Assembly: GCF_003989665.1 (NCBI RefSeq)
Contig: NZ_RZIJ01000033.1
Coordinates: 1 to 62,169, forward strand
DNA from: Azospirillum doebereinerae
Lineage (GTDB): Bacteria > Pseudomonadota > Alphaproteobacteria > Azospirillales > Azospirillaceae
Length of the DNA stretch: 62,169 nucleotides
Direction: 5' to 3'
The translations under genes and the position numbers were made by a program. Numbering within the stretch: the stretch's first letter is position 1; the number at the start of each line of letters is the position of its first letter. Under the pieces are notes generated by a model that was not told the DNA's origin, did no database searches, and was given only the letters and a program-made list of their open reading frames with translations. This document shows positions 35,652 to 44,480 of the stretch, in pieces.

Positions 35652-36587
35652 TCAGGGGTAGCGGACCGGCGGTGGCGGCGTTTCGGGCAGCGGGATGGAC
35701 TCGCCCTCGTCGGGCACCGGGGTGAAGCGCCCGGCCCGCCAATCCTCCTTGGCCTGCTCGATGCGATCCTGCGAACTGGAGACGAAATTCCACCACATCC
35801 GGCGCGGCCCGTCCAACGGCTCCCCGCCGAGCAGCAGGACGCGCGACGCCTCGACGGCGGTCAGGACGATCGCGTCGCCAGAGCGGAAGACCAGCAGGCG
35901 TCCGGTGTCGAACCCGTCGCCGGCGACCTCGATCCGGCCGGCGGCGATGTAGATCGCGCGTTCCTCGTGCTCGGCCGGCAGCTCCAGCCGCGCGCCGGCA
36001 TCGAGCGCCGCGTCGGCGTAGAACATCGGCGACAGTGTGGAAACCGGAGAACGCAGACCGTACATCTCCCCGGCGATCAGCCGCACCCGCTTGCCCTCCC
36101 CTTCCGCGACCGGCAGAGCCTCCGCCGGGTGATGCACGAAGGCCGGCGCGGTCTCCTCCAGCGGCTTGGGCAGCGCGACCCACATCTGGATGCCGGCCAG
36201 CGGGTTGTCGGCGCCGCGCGATTCGGCCGGGGTGCGCTCGGAATGGACGATGCCGCTGCCGGCGGTCATCCAGTTCACCGCGCCGGGCCGGATCGTCCGC
36301 ACCGTGCCCAGGCTGTCGCGGTGGAGAATCTCGCCATCGAACAGATAGGTGACGGTGGCCAGCCCGATGTGGGGGTGCGGTCGCACGTCCAGCCCGCTGC
36401 CGGCCCGCAGCAGCGCCGGCCCCATCTGGTCGAGGAAGACGAAGGGGCCGACCATCCGCCGCTGCGCCGACGGCAGGGCGCGTCGCACCTCCAGCCCGCC
36501 GATGTCGCTGCTGCGCGGCACGACAACGGTCTCGATCGCCGTATCTGGTCGCGCCGGGTTGGGTTGGACCGGAATGCGCTCGTCCAT
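35652..36587 (-). CDS. Pirin-family cupin protein
   Basis: This 311-residue two-cupin protein has the pirin metal site in the N-terminal cupin: HPHIGLATVTYLFDGEILHRDSLG, and SERTPAESRG further on (the His-His-His/Glu set). Pirins are metal-binding proteins, some with quercetin 2,3-dioxygenase activity, others transcriptional cofactors. The start MDERIPVQPNP at 36587 follows GGAGAGGCAGGC. It is divergent from a multicopper oxidase gene and upstream of the FAD oxidase operon on the same strand, 187 bp away, so it is probably separately transcribed. Confidence 0.88.
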   Translation of the reverse strand: MDERIPVQPNPARPDTAIETVVVPRSSDIGGLEVRRALPSAQRRMVGPFVFLDQMGPALLRAGSGLDVRPHPHIGLATVTYLFDGEILHRDSLGTVRTIRPGAVNWMTAGSGIVHSERTPAESRGADNPLAGIQMWVALPKPLEETAPAFVHHPAEALPVAEGEGKRVRLIAGEMYGLRSPVSTLSPMFYADAALDAGARLELPAEHEERAIYIAAGRIEVAGDGFDTGRLLVFRSGDAIVLTAVEASRVLLLGGEPLDGPRRMWWNFVSSSQDRIEQAKEDWRAGRFTPVPDEGESIPLPETPPPPVRYP

Positions 36588-36726
36588 GCCTGCCTCTCCA
36601 TCGGTGTGGTGGTCCGTCGGGAGCTGAGTATGGGCGCCGGACGGCGGAATGGGAACCGGTGGCCTTGCGGAAAGCACGGCTTCGTGGCGCGCCTTATCGA
36701 AGCAAATTTCTTTTATTGGGAGAACA

Positions 36727-36756
36727 TTGACTTAAATATCTCTTTTTAGGATATTT
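36727..36756 (+). promoter_or_regulatory. Promoter of the multicopper oxidase with internal dyad
   Basis: -35 TTGACT (36727-36732), a 17-bp spacer and -10-like GATATT (36750-36755) form a plausible sigma-70 promoter. A 7-bp dyad AAATATC (36734-36740) and GATATTT (36750-36756) lies inside it, so a bound regulator would cover the spacer and -10. The stretch is strikingly AT-rich. It lies about 55 bp before the ATG. Confidence 0.55.
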
Positions 36757-36809
36757 GCGTGAATTTCTTCTCCTAATGAAATTGGCGCGCGCACGCGCAT
36801 GGAACAAGG

Positions 36810-38708
36810 ATGGAAACGCGGATGCTGAAGCATTGGCTGGAAACGCGCACGGTCTCGCGGCGTGCCGCGCTGTTGGGGGGATCCGCCGTCATTGCCACGG
36901 CGGCGGTCACGACGGGCGGCACCGCGCACGCCCAGGCGACGGGCCACAGCGGGCACGCCACACGCCATCCCGGCATGCTGGGCACCCGCATCCGCACCCC
37001 GGAGGCCCGCGCCCAGGCCGCCCTCGCGCGGAACGCGCAGGCTCCGGCCCTGACGGCGGACCCCTTGCCAATGCCGCCGGTCCTGTCGCTGGCGTCCGGA
37101 CCCGGCACCTTGCCGATGAAGGCGCAGGACTATCAGTTGGGCGACCGGCCGGCCAAGAACCTGCGGGTCTACGACAACGGCTCCGCCCCCCAATACCTGA
37201 TGGGACCGACTCTGGAGATGGCGCAGACCGGCAGCTTCACGGTGACGCTGGCCAACCGCCTGCCGCTGAATCCGGACCAGGACCAGCCGCACATCGTCAA
37301 CATCCCCAGCCAGTTCAACACCACCAACCTGCACACCCACGGCCTGCACGTCTCGCCGAACAGCCCTGGCGACAACGTCTATCTGGAGGTCCTGCCGCAG
37401 GGCACCGACGCCAAATACGCCGATGGCGTCACCAGCTTCGTCGGGGACTTCACCTACACCTACGACCTGAACAACCACACGCCGGGCACCTTCTGGTACC
37501 ACCCGCACCGGCACGGATCGGTCGCGGTGCAGGTGGCGAGCGGCGCGGCCGGCGCGCTGATCGTCCGGGGCGGGGCGGGCACAGTCGACACCTTCCCTGG
37601 GATCAACGGCATCACCGAACAGGTGCTGCTGATCCAGCAGGTGCTCCTCAACGCGAACGGGGAGTTGCCCGATTTCGACACGATCTGGAACGCCACCCCC
37701 CCGGTCGCCGTGGCCGACTGGACGGTGAACGGCACCATCGGCCGGACGCTGCCGATGCAGCCGGGCGAGGTCCAGCGCTGGCGCATCGTCAACACCGGCT
37801 TCCAGACCGAGGCCCGCTTCTCCTTGGCCATCGGGGGAGTCCAGACGGCGGGCGTGGCCGGGAGCGGAAGCTTCCCGGAGATGGATGTGACCCTCATCGC
37901 GATGGACGGGGTGAATTTCACCACGGCGGCGACGGTAAAGGCGGTCTACCTGCCGCCGGGCGGGCGGGCCGACATCCTGGTGAAGGCCCCCGACGCGCCG
38001 GGCCGGCTGCTGGCGCAGGCCGGACCCTACATAAAGCTCGACGCCAACCAGGCACCGGAGGAGGCTGGCATCCAGGCCGGCTTCGAAATCGGCGGCGTCT
38101 GGCAGGAAACGCCCTTCCAGGGAACGCCGACGGTTCTCTTCACCGTCAACGTCGCGGGCGCCGCGAAGCCGATGTCCCTGCCGAGCAATCCGCTGCCCAA
38201 GCCGCTGGTGCCGGACATCACCGCCGCCACCCAGCCCGACAATTACCGCTACGTCAATTTCGACGTCACGTCCTTCACCAGCCCGCAGGTGCCGCCCCCG
38301 CCCGCCAACTCTCTCCCCAGCTACAATCCAGGGGCGGTGCCGCAGGTGTTCAAGCTCCAGATCAACGGCGAGTTGTTCTGCCCCGGCCGCATCATGTTCC
38401 AGCCGTCTCTGGATTCGGTGGACCAGTATTTCGTCGATTCGCCCGGTCTCCACGTCTTCCACATCCACGTCAACCCCTTCCTCGTTACCGAGGTGAACGG
38501 GAAGCCGCTGTCGACCCCGATGTGGCGCGACACCATGCTGGCCGGCCCGAACGGCTACAAGGCCCTGACCAAATACACCGACTATTCCGGGTCGTTCCCC
38601 ATCCACTGCCACATCCTCGACCACGAGGACGCCGGGATGATGACCAACGTGACGGTGGTGGACAAGGCCAACCCGGCCGGCTCCGTCCCCAGGCACGGCA
38701 AGCACTGA
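36810..38708 (+). CDS. Multicopper oxidase, Tat-exported, laccase/CueO-like
   Basis: This 632-residue periplasmic or secreted oxidase couples substrate oxidation to four-electron reduction of O2. It has a Tat-type leader (VSRRAALLGGSAVIATAAV). All copper-binding blocks are present: HTHGLH (175-180), WYHPHRHG (229-236), HIHVNPF (551-557) and HCHILDHEDAGMM (599-611) with the type-1 Cys600 and axial Met. The N-terminus carries an extra His/Met-containing stretch (HSGHATRHPGM), possibly copper-loading. An alternative start is ATG at 36822. It has its own promoter and a strong terminator, so it is monocistronic. The substrate is unknown; Cu(I), phenols or metals are typical. Confidence 0.94.
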   Translation: METRMLKHWLETRTVSRRAALLGGSAVIATAAVTTGGTAHAQATGHSGHATRHPGMLGTRIRTPEARAQAALARNAQAPALTADPLPMPPVLSLASGPGTLPMKAQDYQLGDRPAKNLRVYDNGSAPQYLMGPTLEMAQTGSFTVTLANRLPLNPDQDQPHIVNIPSQFNTTNLHTHGLHVSPNSPGDNVYLEVLPQGTDAKYADGVTSFVGDFTYTYDLNNHTPGTFWYHPHRHGSVAVQVASGAAGALIVRGGAGTVDTFPGINGITEQVLLIQQVLLNANGELPDFDTIWNATPPVAVADWTVNGTIGRTLPMQPGEVQRWRIVNTGFQTEARFSLAIGGVQTAGVAGSGSFPEMDVTLIAMDGVNFTTAATVKAVYLPPGGRADILVKAPDAPGRLLAQAGPYIKLDANQAPEEAGIQAGFEIGGVWQETPFQGTPTVLFTVNVAGAAKPMSLPSNPLPKPLVPDITAATQPDNYRYVNFDVTSFTSPQVPPPPANSLPSYNPGAVPQVFKLQINGELFCPGRIMFQPSLDSVDQYFVDSPGLHVFHIHVNPFLVTEVNGKPLSTPMWRDTMLAGPNGYKALTKYTDYSGSFPIHCHILDHEDAGMMTNVTVVDKANPAGSVPRHGKH

Positions 38709-38734
38709 GCCTGATCCCGCCCTCTTGAACGCGT

Positions 38735-38765
38735 GAAGGCGCCGGCATGGCCTGCCGGCGCCTTC
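38735..38765. terminator. Perfect 13-bp stem hairpin between convergent genes
   Basis: GAAGGCGCCGGCA pairs exactly with TGCCGGCGCCTTC around TGGCC. It lies between the multicopper oxidase stop (38708) and the RidA stop (38792) and can serve both strands. Confidence 0.8.
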
Positions 38766-38791
38766 GCTCTGTCAGGGGTGGGAACGGCGCC

Positions 38792-39139
38792 TCAGGCGGC
38801 GGCGGTCACCACGACCTCGATCTTGATCTCCGGCTTGCCAAGGTCGGCGACGCCGATGGTCGCGCGGGCCGGCAGGTCGTCGCCGTTCAGCCAGGACAGC
38901 CACGCCTCGTTCATCTCGTCCTTCATCGACATGTCGGTGATGAAGAGCTGGGCCGACAGCAGCTTGGTCTTGTCGGAACCGGCCATCGCCAGGACCTGGT
39001 CCAGCTTGGCGCAGATCTGCGTCACCTGCCCGCCCATGCCGACCGACACGTCGTCGGCGATGATGCCGCCCAGGAAGGCGATGCCGTTGTGGACGACGAC
39101 GCGGTGCATGATCTTGGTCTTTTCGATGCGCTTGGTCAC
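38792..39139 (-). CDS. RidA-family enamine/imine deaminase, copy 1
   Basis: This 115-residue trimer-forming protein hydrolyses reactive enamine/imine products of amino acid metabolism to keto acids and ammonia. Family marks are VVVHNGIAFLGGIIADD, GQVTQICAKLDQVLAMAGSDKTKLLSAQLFITDM and PARATIGVADL with the substrate-binding Arg. No ATG gives the full N-terminus; GTG at 39139 follows GGGAGAG by 5 nt. It is the last gene of the flavoprotein operon, 31 bp after a binding-protein gene. A second RidA in the same operon suggests high imine load. Confidence 0.88.
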   Translation of the reverse strand: MTKRIEKTKIMHRVVVHNGIAFLGGIIADDVSVGMGGQVTQICAKLDQVLAMAGSDKTKLLSAQLFITDMSMKDEMNEAWLSWLNGDDLPARATIGVADLGKPEIKIEVVVTAAA

Positions 39140-39170
39140 AGGAACTCTCCCGGTTGTGATTGAGGGTTGA

Positions 39171-39932
39171 TCAGGGGGTGATGGAGAAATCGACGTAGCG
39201 GGCGGCAATGCGGGCCAGCGTGCCGTCCTTGACAACCGACTGGATGGCGGCGTCGAAAGCCTGCTTCAGCTCGGCGTCCTCCTTGCGCAGGCCGACGCCG
39301 ATGCCGGGGCCGAACACGGCGGGATCGACCACCGGCTGACCGACGAGGCGCAGCGACTTGGCCGCGTCGCCCTTCACCCAGTCCGACGCGGTGGCGCCGG
39401 TGGTGATCGCCGCGTCGATGCGCCCGGCCTTCAGGTCGGCCAGCAGGTTGGAGGCCGTGTCGTAGGTCTTCAGCGACACCGACCCGCCGAAATGCTTCTC
39501 GACGTAGCGGTAATGGGTGGTCGAGGTTTGGGCGCCGACGCTCTTGCCGCGCAGGGACTCCGGCGAGCCGTCGACGGCGGATTTGACCGGGGCGACGAAA
39601 TAGGCGGGGACGACCATGTAGGGAGCGGAGAAGCCGATGGTCTTCTCGCGCTCCGGCGTGATGTTCATCGTCGCCATGATCGCGTCGTACTTCTTCGCCA
39701 GCAGGCCGGGGATGATGCCGTCCCAATCCTGCGCCTCGACGGTGCAGGGCCGCGCCATCCGCTCGCACAGCGCGTTGGCGAGTTCGACCTCCAGCCCGGC
39801 GACCTTGCCGTCGGGCTGGGTGAAGTTGAAGGGCGGGTAGGCGCCCTCGGTCGCGATGCGGACCGGACCGGCCGCGTAGGCGGCCGAGGACAGGGACAAC
39901 AGGGCGGCAACGCCCAGCGCGAGGCGTTTCAT
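39171..39932 (-). CDS. Polar amino-acid-type periplasmic binding protein, no own permease
   Basis: This 253-residue binding protein is of the lysine/arginine/octopine class (SBP_bac_3). It has signal peptide MKRLALGVAALLSLSSAAYA, then VRIATEGAYPPFNFTQPDGKVAGLEVELANALCERM, DWDGIIPGLLAKKYDAIMATMNITPEREKTIGFSAPY and the C-lobe closing segment VVDPAVFGPGIGVGLRKEDAELKQAF. It is embedded between two RidA genes. No PAAT permease is in the window, so it may use an unlinked transporter or serve as a sensor. Kinship with octopine-binding OccT supports an opine-like or basic amino acid ligand. Confidence 0.9.
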   Translation of the reverse strand: MKRLALGVAALLSLSSAAYAAGPVRIATEGAYPPFNFTQPDGKVAGLEVELANALCERMARPCTVEAQDWDGIIPGLLAKKYDAIMATMNITPEREKTIGFSAPYMVVPAYFVAPVKSAVDGSPESLRGKSVGAQTSTTHYRYVEKHFGGSVSLKTYDTASNLLADLKAGRIDAAITTGATASDWVKGDAAKSLRLVGQPVVDPAVFGPGIGVGLRKEDAELKQAFDAAIQSVVKDGTLARIAARYVDFSITP

Positions 39933-39970
39933 GGCGGGCTCCGTGAGGGGTGTGGGGGTGGCGGGCGGGG

Positions 39971-40083
39971 TTGCCCCCTCCCCATCCCTCCCCCGCCTTT
40001 GGCGGGAGAGGGGGCAGGATGCTTGTGGCGTTCGGCGGAGTTCCCTCTCCCGCGCAAGCGGGGGAGGGTTAGGGAGGGGGCAA
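39971..40083. repeat. Bimodular palindromic repeat, copy B
   Basis: Outer arms TTGCCCCCTCCC and GGGAGGGGGCAA enclose two smaller hairpins (CCCTCCCCCGC...GCGGGAGAGGG and CCCTCTCCCGC...GCGGGGGAGGG). It lies between RidA copy 2 and the amino-acid binding protein gene, inside the operon. It is related to the elements at 32281 and 47026. Confidence 0.85.
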
Positions 40084-40097
40084 GGGCCGAAACGCCC

Positions 40098-40445
40098 TCA
40101 GGCCGCCGCGACCACCAGGATCTCCACCAGCAGCGCCGGGTCGGCGAGCTTCGCCTCCACCGTCGCGCGGGTCGGCGGGTTGGCGCGGTCGACCCACTCG
40201 TCCCAGGCGGCGTTCATCTGCGCGAAGGTCGCGATGTCGGCCAGGAACACCGTGGCGGTCAGCAGGCGGCTCTTGTCGCTGCCCTGCTCGGCCAGCCGGG
40301 CGTCGATCTGGCGCAGCACGTCGCGGGTCTGCGCCTCGACCGTCGTCGATCCATCCTCGGCGATCTGGCCGGACAGATAGATCGTGCCGTTGTGGATGAC
40401 CATTTCGCTCATGCGGGGGCCGGGATCGACGCGCTGGATGGACAA
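40098..40445 (-). CDS. RidA-family enamine/imine deaminase, copy 2
   Basis: This 115-residue RidA protein is clearly different from copy 1. MVIHNGTIYLSGQIAEDGSTTVEAQTRDVLRQID and LTATVFLADIATFAQMNAAWDEW are typical, and PPTRATVEAKLADP carries the substrate-binding Arg. It starts 27 bp after the DAO-type flavoprotein gene, so it probably clears the imine that enzyme releases. The start MSIQRVDPGPRM at 40445 is used; an internal Met at residue 12 is less likely. Confidence 0.9.
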   Translation of the reverse strand: MSIQRVDPGPRMSEMVIHNGTIYLSGQIAEDGSTTVEAQTRDVLRQIDARLAEQGSDKSRLLTATVFLADIATFAQMNAAWDEWVDRANPPTRATVEAKLADPALLVEILVVAAA

Positions 40446-40472
40446 GGGAGAACTCCGTTTCTTGAAGAAGGG

Positions 40473-41606
40473 TCAGGCGGCGAAGCGCCCGATGCGGAAG
40501 GCGTCGATGGGCAGGTCGGTGGCGCCCGCCGTGATCAGGTCGGCGGTGATCCGCCCGACGATGGGGCCAAGTTGGAAGCCATGGGCCGAGAAACCGAAGG
40601 CATGGAACACCCCCGGCTGCGTGCCGCTGGGGCCGATGACCGGGATCTGGTCGGGCATCCGCGCCTCGATCCCCGCCCAGGAGCGGACGATGGTGGCGCC
40701 GCGCATGACCGGGAACAGGTCCCACACCGTGCGGGCGTTGACCGAGACCTGCGAGAAGTCCAGCTCCGTCCGGTTCTCGTCCCGCACCGCGTGGCCCAGC
40801 AGCCCGCCGCCGATCAGCACCGTCCCGTTGGGGAACTGCTTGAAGGACAGCGTGCGCCCGGCCGCCCCCACCACCGGCTTGATGAAGGGCGGCACCCGCG
40901 CCGTGATCATCAGCATGGGTGCTATGACCTCCAGCGGCACCGGCTCGCCCAGTTGGGCGGCGATGCGGTCGGCCCAGGCTCCGGCGCAGTTGACCAGCAC
41001 CGGCGCCTCGTGGCGGTCGCCCGCCGTGGTCTCGACGCTCCAGACGCCGCCGCTGCGGCTGACGCGGGCGACGCCGGCCCCCTCCTCGAAGCGGGCGCCG
41101 AGCGCGATGGCCTTGCGGCGGAAGGCGAAGGTGGTGCGGAAGGGGATCGCCGCTCCGTCCCCGCGCGAGATCAGCGCGCCGACGCAGTGATCGGCGATGG
41201 CCGGCACCAAGGCGCGCAGCTCCGCCTGACCGATGACCTCCTCGTGGCCGAAGCCCAGCGCCCGCAGCTCGGCGGCGCGCGCCTCCAGCCCGGCCAGCTC
41301 GGCCTCGCTCTCGGCAACCTTGAGCTGGCCGTGGCTCTCGAAGCCGCAATCGTCGTCCACCAGCTCGCCGATGCGGTGCCACAGCGCCATCGAGGCGACG
41401 GTCAGCGGCACCTCGGCGACGTGACGGCCGAGCTGGCGGACGCCGCCCGCGTTGACGCCGGAAGCGTGGCGCGCAACGTGGTCCTTCTCCAGGACCAACA
41501 CCTTCACGCCGCGCATCGACAGGTGCAGCGCGGTGGAGCAGCCGTGCAGGCCGCTCCCGATCACGATGACATCGGGCTTTCGGGTGTCTGGCGTCTGGCT
41601 GGACAT
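40473..41606 (-). CDS. DAO-type flavoprotein, opine oxidase subunit B / HcnC-like
   Basis: This 377-residue FAD enzyme has the Rossmann start DVIVIGSGLHGCSTALHLSMRGVKVLVLEKDHVARHASGVNAGGVRQ (residues 12-60), a central substrate domain, and the closing FAD contact HAFGFSAHGFQLGPIVGRITADLI. It resembles the beta subunits of opine oxidase, D-hydroxyproline dehydrogenase and hydrogen cyanide synthase, which oxidise C-N bonds to imines. It follows the FAD/BFD subunit gene by 12 bp. It is one of two DAO paralogs in the operon. True substrate is unresolved. Confidence 0.88.
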   Translation of the reverse strand: MSSQTPDTRKPDVIVIGSGLHGCSTALHLSMRGVKVLVLEKDHVARHASGVNAGGVRQLGRHVAEVPLTVASMALWHRIGELVDDDCGFESHGQLKVAESEAELAGLEARAAELRALGFGHEEVIGQAELRALVPAIADHCVGALISRGDGAAIPFRTTFAFRRKAIALGARFEEGAGVARVSRSGGVWSVETTAGDRHEAPVLVNCAGAWADRIAAQLGEPVPLEVIAPMLMITARVPPFIKPVVGAAGRTLSFKQFPNGTVLIGGGLLGHAVRDENRTELDFSQVSVNARTVWDLFPVMRGATIVRSWAGIEARMPDQIPVIGPSGTQPGVFHAFGFSAHGFQLGPIVGRITADLITAGATDLPIDAFRIGRFAA

Positions 41607-41618
41607 CGGGATCGGCCT

Positions 41619-43073
41619 TCAGTGCTTCAGGACGGCGTCAATGTCGGCCTCGGTCTTCGGCAGCGCCGCGAGTTCGGCGAGCGTGATCGGCTTGACCGGC
41701 GGACGCAGGCGGTAATAGCCGACCTCGGCCGGCGACACCCCGCGCTCGGCGGCGATCACCTCGGTCACCGTCGGGCCGCAAAGCCGCCCCTGGCATGGCC
41801 CCATGCCGCAGCGCAGGAAGGACTTGGCTTGATTGGGCCCGCTGCACCCCAGCCGCACCGCCTCGCGCACGGCGCCGGCCGTGATCTCCTCGCAACGGCA
41901 GACGATGGTGTCGTCGGCCGGCGCGCGGAAGACGTCCGCCGGACGATAGAGCGTGTCGAGGAACTGGCGGCCGCGCAAGGCGCGTTCCAGCGCTTCGCGA
42001 TGCGGAACGGCGGCGCGGTCGCGCGCCGCCCGGTCGATGCGGCCCAGCCGGTGCAGCACGTCGAGCGCCGCGATGCGCCCGGCCTGCTCCGCCGCGAGCG
42101 CCCCGCCGATGCCGGCCCCATCGCCGGCCAGCGACACGCCCTCGACCGAGGTGGCGCCCCAAGAATCGGTGGTCGGGCGCCAGCAGCGCTGGGTCTCGTC
42201 CCACTGCTGGGCGCAGCCGGTGGCGTTGGCAAGGTTCAGGTTCGGCACCACGCCGTGGTGCAGCAGCAGCGTGTCGGCGGCAATCCTCTGCTCCGCGCCA
42301 TCGCCCCGCCGGTACACCACGGCGGCGAGCTTGCCCTCGCCTTCCGCCCGGAGTTCAGTGACGCCGTCGACGACCTTGACCTTGCGGCGGACCTCCAGCA
42401 GCAGCTTGGCACCCTTGCCCAGATAGGGCGAGCGCAGGAAGGCCGGCAGTAGCGGCAGCGCGGCGCGCCAGTTGGCGCGGGGCGTGGTGTCGAGGATGGC
42501 GTCGAGCGCCGCCCCGGCCCGCAGGTACTGCCACGCCAGCAGCCACAGCAGCGGCCCGGTCCCGGCCAGCACGACGCGGCCCGACGGCACCAGCCCGGAG
42601 GTCTTCAGCAGGATCTGCGCCGCCCCGGCCCCCAGCACGCCCGGCAGGGTCCAGCCCGGAATCGGGAAGGGCCGCTCCAGAGCGCCGGTCGCCATCAGGA
42701 CGTGGCGCACGCTCAGCATCCGCGCCGCGCCGTCGCGCGACAGCCCGATCTGGAGTCGGCGGTCGCCGGGCCGATCCTCGCGCGGGCGGGCGACGCTCCA
42801 TACGGTGCTGCCCGGCCAATGGGCGGCGCCGCTGTCGCGGAGCGGTCCCAGCAACTCGGCGCCGTGCCAGTAATCCGGCCCCAGCACGCGGCGGTCGCGC
42901 ACCGGCGTGTCGGTGATGGCGCGGTAGATCTGGCCGCCGGCCTCCGGCTGCTCGTCGAGCAGCACGGTGGACAGGCCCCGGCCGGCGGCCAGGGCGGCGG
43001 CGGCGAGCCCGGCCGGGCCGGAACCGATCACCGCGAGGTCGAAATCGGGTGCACTCATCGCCCGGTCGCTCAT
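41619..43073 (-). CDS. FAD/NAD(P)-type oxidoreductase with BFD-like 2Fe-2S site, opine oxidase subunit A / HcnB-like
   Basis: This 484-residue subunit begins with FDLAVIGSGPAGLAAAALAAGRGLSTVLLDEQPEAGGQIY and has a second dinucleotide fold near GRVVLAGTGPLLWLLAWQYL. The C-terminal cysteine-rich segment has CRCEE and CGMGPCQGRLCGP, a BFD-like iron-sulfur site. It is the alpha subunit type of opine oxidase and HcnB and should pass electrons onward from the DAO-type subunit. Start ATG 43073 overlaps the small 2Fe-2S gene stop as ATGA. Confidence 0.9.
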   Translation of the reverse strand: MSDRAMSAPDFDLAVIGSGPAGLAAAALAAGRGLSTVLLDEQPEAGGQIYRAITDTPVRDRRVLGPDYWHGAELLGPLRDSGAAHWPGSTVWSVARPREDRPGDRRLQIGLSRDGAARMLSVRHVLMATGALERPFPIPGWTLPGVLGAGAAQILLKTSGLVPSGRVVLAGTGPLLWLLAWQYLRAGAALDAILDTTPRANWRAALPLLPAFLRSPYLGKGAKLLLEVRRKVKVVDGVTELRAEGEGKLAAVVYRRGDGAEQRIAADTLLLHHGVVPNLNLANATGCAQQWDETQRCWRPTTDSWGATSVEGVSLAGDGAGIGGALAAEQAGRIAALDVLHRLGRIDRAARDRAAVPHREALERALRGRQFLDTLYRPADVFRAPADDTIVCRCEEITAGAVREAVRLGCSGPNQAKSFLRCGMGPCQGRLCGPTVTEVIAAERGVSPAEVGYYRLRPPVKPITLAELAALPKTEADIDAVLKH

Positions 43074-43366
43074 CGCCCGGCCTCCCGCTTGCCGTCCTGG
43101 GTTTCCACCGCCATGCCGGGCGCCACGCGCACCTGGCAGCCCTGGCGGTTGCCGGTTCCGTCGATCGTCACCAGGCAGTCGAAACACACGCCCATCATGC
43201 AGTAGGGGCCGCGCGCGGCGCCCGACACGGGCGTGTTGCGGCAGGCGGCGACGCCGTTGGCCAGCAGGGCGGCGGCGACGCTGTCGCCACTGCGCGCCTC
43301 GGCCGGGCGGCCGTCGATGGTGAAGGACACGCGGTCGCCCGCGATGTCAGGCAGCCTGCGGAACAT
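43070..43366 (-). CDS. Small 2Fe-2S subunit, HcnA / opine oxidase gamma-like
   Basis: This 98-residue protein starts MFRRLPDIAGDRVSFTIDGRPAEARSGDSVAAALLANG, a ubiquitin-like ferredoxin fold. The cluster ligands are in YCMMGVCFDCLV plus a later Cys in RQGCQV (C-x4-C-x2-C...C). It forms the third subunit of the heterotrimeric oxidase with the next gene. Its start overlaps the end of the upstream DAO paralog by 20 bp, and its stop overlaps the next start by 4 bp, so translation is tightly coupled. Confidence 0.9.
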   Translation of the reverse strand: MFRRLPDIAGDRVSFTIDGRPAEARSGDSVAAALLANGVAACRNTPVSGAARGPYCMMGVCFDCLVTIDGTGNRQGCQVRVAPGMAVETQDGKREAGR

Positions 43367-44480
43367 GGAACCTCCGGGCGCTGAAGACCTTGAATGCGTC
43401 GCTCAATCCCCCGGCCGCGATCATCGGCGCGAGGGTCAGCGCGTGGTTGGCGGCCAGCGTGACGCCGCTGTGGCAGGTGACGACGAAGGCGCCGGGCGCC
43501 GTCGCCGATTGTTCGTAGATCGGGTAGCCGTCGGGACTGAGAACCCGCAGCGCCGCCCAACTGCGCACCACGTTCAGCTTGGCGAGCAGCGGGAAGAAGC
43601 GGATCGCCCGCTCCGCGATGGCCGAGGACACGCCGGGTTGCAGCGTGGTGTCGAAGCCGGCCTCCTCGAAGCTGTCGCCGATCATCACCCCGCCCTCGTC
43701 GGTCTGCCGGACGTAGCCGGTGGGGTGGTGCAGGAAGGGCGCGGTCTTCTCGGTGACGATGACGTGGCCGCGCTGGGGCCGCACCGGCGCCTCCAGCCCG
43801 ACCATCGGGGCGAGCCGCGCGCTGTCGTGCCCAGCGGCCAGCACCACCTTGCCAGCGCGGATCTCGCCCGCCGCCGTGGTCAGGCGGAAGCCGCCGTCGC
43901 GCGGCTCGACCCTTTCCACCCGGTGGTTGGGGCGGTAGGCGACGCCGCTGCGCTCCAGACCGGTGTGCAGGGCGCGCAGCAGGCGCAGCGAGTTGCAATG
44001 CCCGTCCAGCGGGCAATAGGTGCCGCCGACGACCTCCGGGCCGATGAAGGGCATTTCCTTCAGCAGGGCGGCGCGGTCGAGCACCTCGTAGGGGTAGCGC
44101 ACCATCTCGGGCTGGTTGTGCAGCCGCATCATGGCGTTGGCGCGGGTTTCCAGCTCGGCCTGCGACAGCACCGGCATGAAGCCGCCGGGCCGGCGGAACG
44201 CCACGTCGACGCCGGTCTGCTCGAGCAGCATCTCGGCGAAGCCGGCCCAGGAATCGGTCGAGGCGCGGGTCCAGCCGGCGTATTCCGGCATGCCCATGCC
44301 CTTGCCCTGCAGCCAGACCAGCGCGAAGTTGCCGCGCGACGGCCGCACCGCGACGTCGCCCTCGTCCAGCACCGCGACCTTGGCCCCGGTCCGGGCGAGG
44401 CCCCAGGCCACCGCCGTGCCGACCAGCCCGCCGCCGACCACGGCGATGTCGAACTCCCCGCCCCGCTTGGGCTCTGTCAT
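43347..44480 (-). CDS. DAO-type flavoprotein, second paralog at head of operon
   Basis: This 377-residue FAD oxidoreductase has the Rossmann motif FDIAVVGGGLVGTAVAWGLARTGAKVAVLDEGDVAVRPSRGNFALVW. The SRGNFALVW segment differs from the SGVNAGGV of the second paralog, suggesting another substrate or stereochemistry. It ends CHSGVTLAANHALTLAPMI. The start MTEPKRGGEF at 44480 follows GGGAGTGGGGACG; the longer open frame upstream is noncoding. As first gene of a seven-gene operon it is directly divergent from the LysR gene. Confidence 0.88.
   Translation of the reverse strand: MTEPKRGGEFDIAVVGGGLVGTAVAWGLARTGAKVAVLDEGDVAVRPSRGNFALVWLQGKGMGMPEYAGWTRASTDSWAGFAEMLLEQTGVDVAFRRPGGFMPVLSQAELETRANAMMRLHNQPEMVRYPYEVLDRAALLKEMPFIGPEVVGGTYCPLDGHCNSLRLLRALHTGLERSGVAYRPNHRVERVEPRDGGFRLTTAAGEIRAGKVVLAAGHDSARLAPMVGLEAPVRPQRGHVIVTEKTAPFLHHPTGYVRQTDEGGVMIGDSFEEAGFDTTLQPGVSSAIAERAIRFFPLLAKLNVVRSWAALRVLSPDGYPIYEQSATAPGAFVVTCHSGVTLAANHALTLAPMIAAGGLSDAFKVFSARRFHVPQAA

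Noticed and set aside
39492..42452. Long plus-strand open frame of about 986 codons
   Set aside because: It is antisense to the binding-protein, RidA and two flavoprotein genes and is rich in Asp, His, Gln and Arg with no domain. It is a GC-driven shadow.
40473..43366. Hydrogen cyanide synthase (HcnABC)
   Set aside because: Subunit types match, but opine oxidase and hydroxyproline dehydrogenase share them. The RidA genes, opine-type regulator and importer favour amine or opine catabolism over cyanide production.
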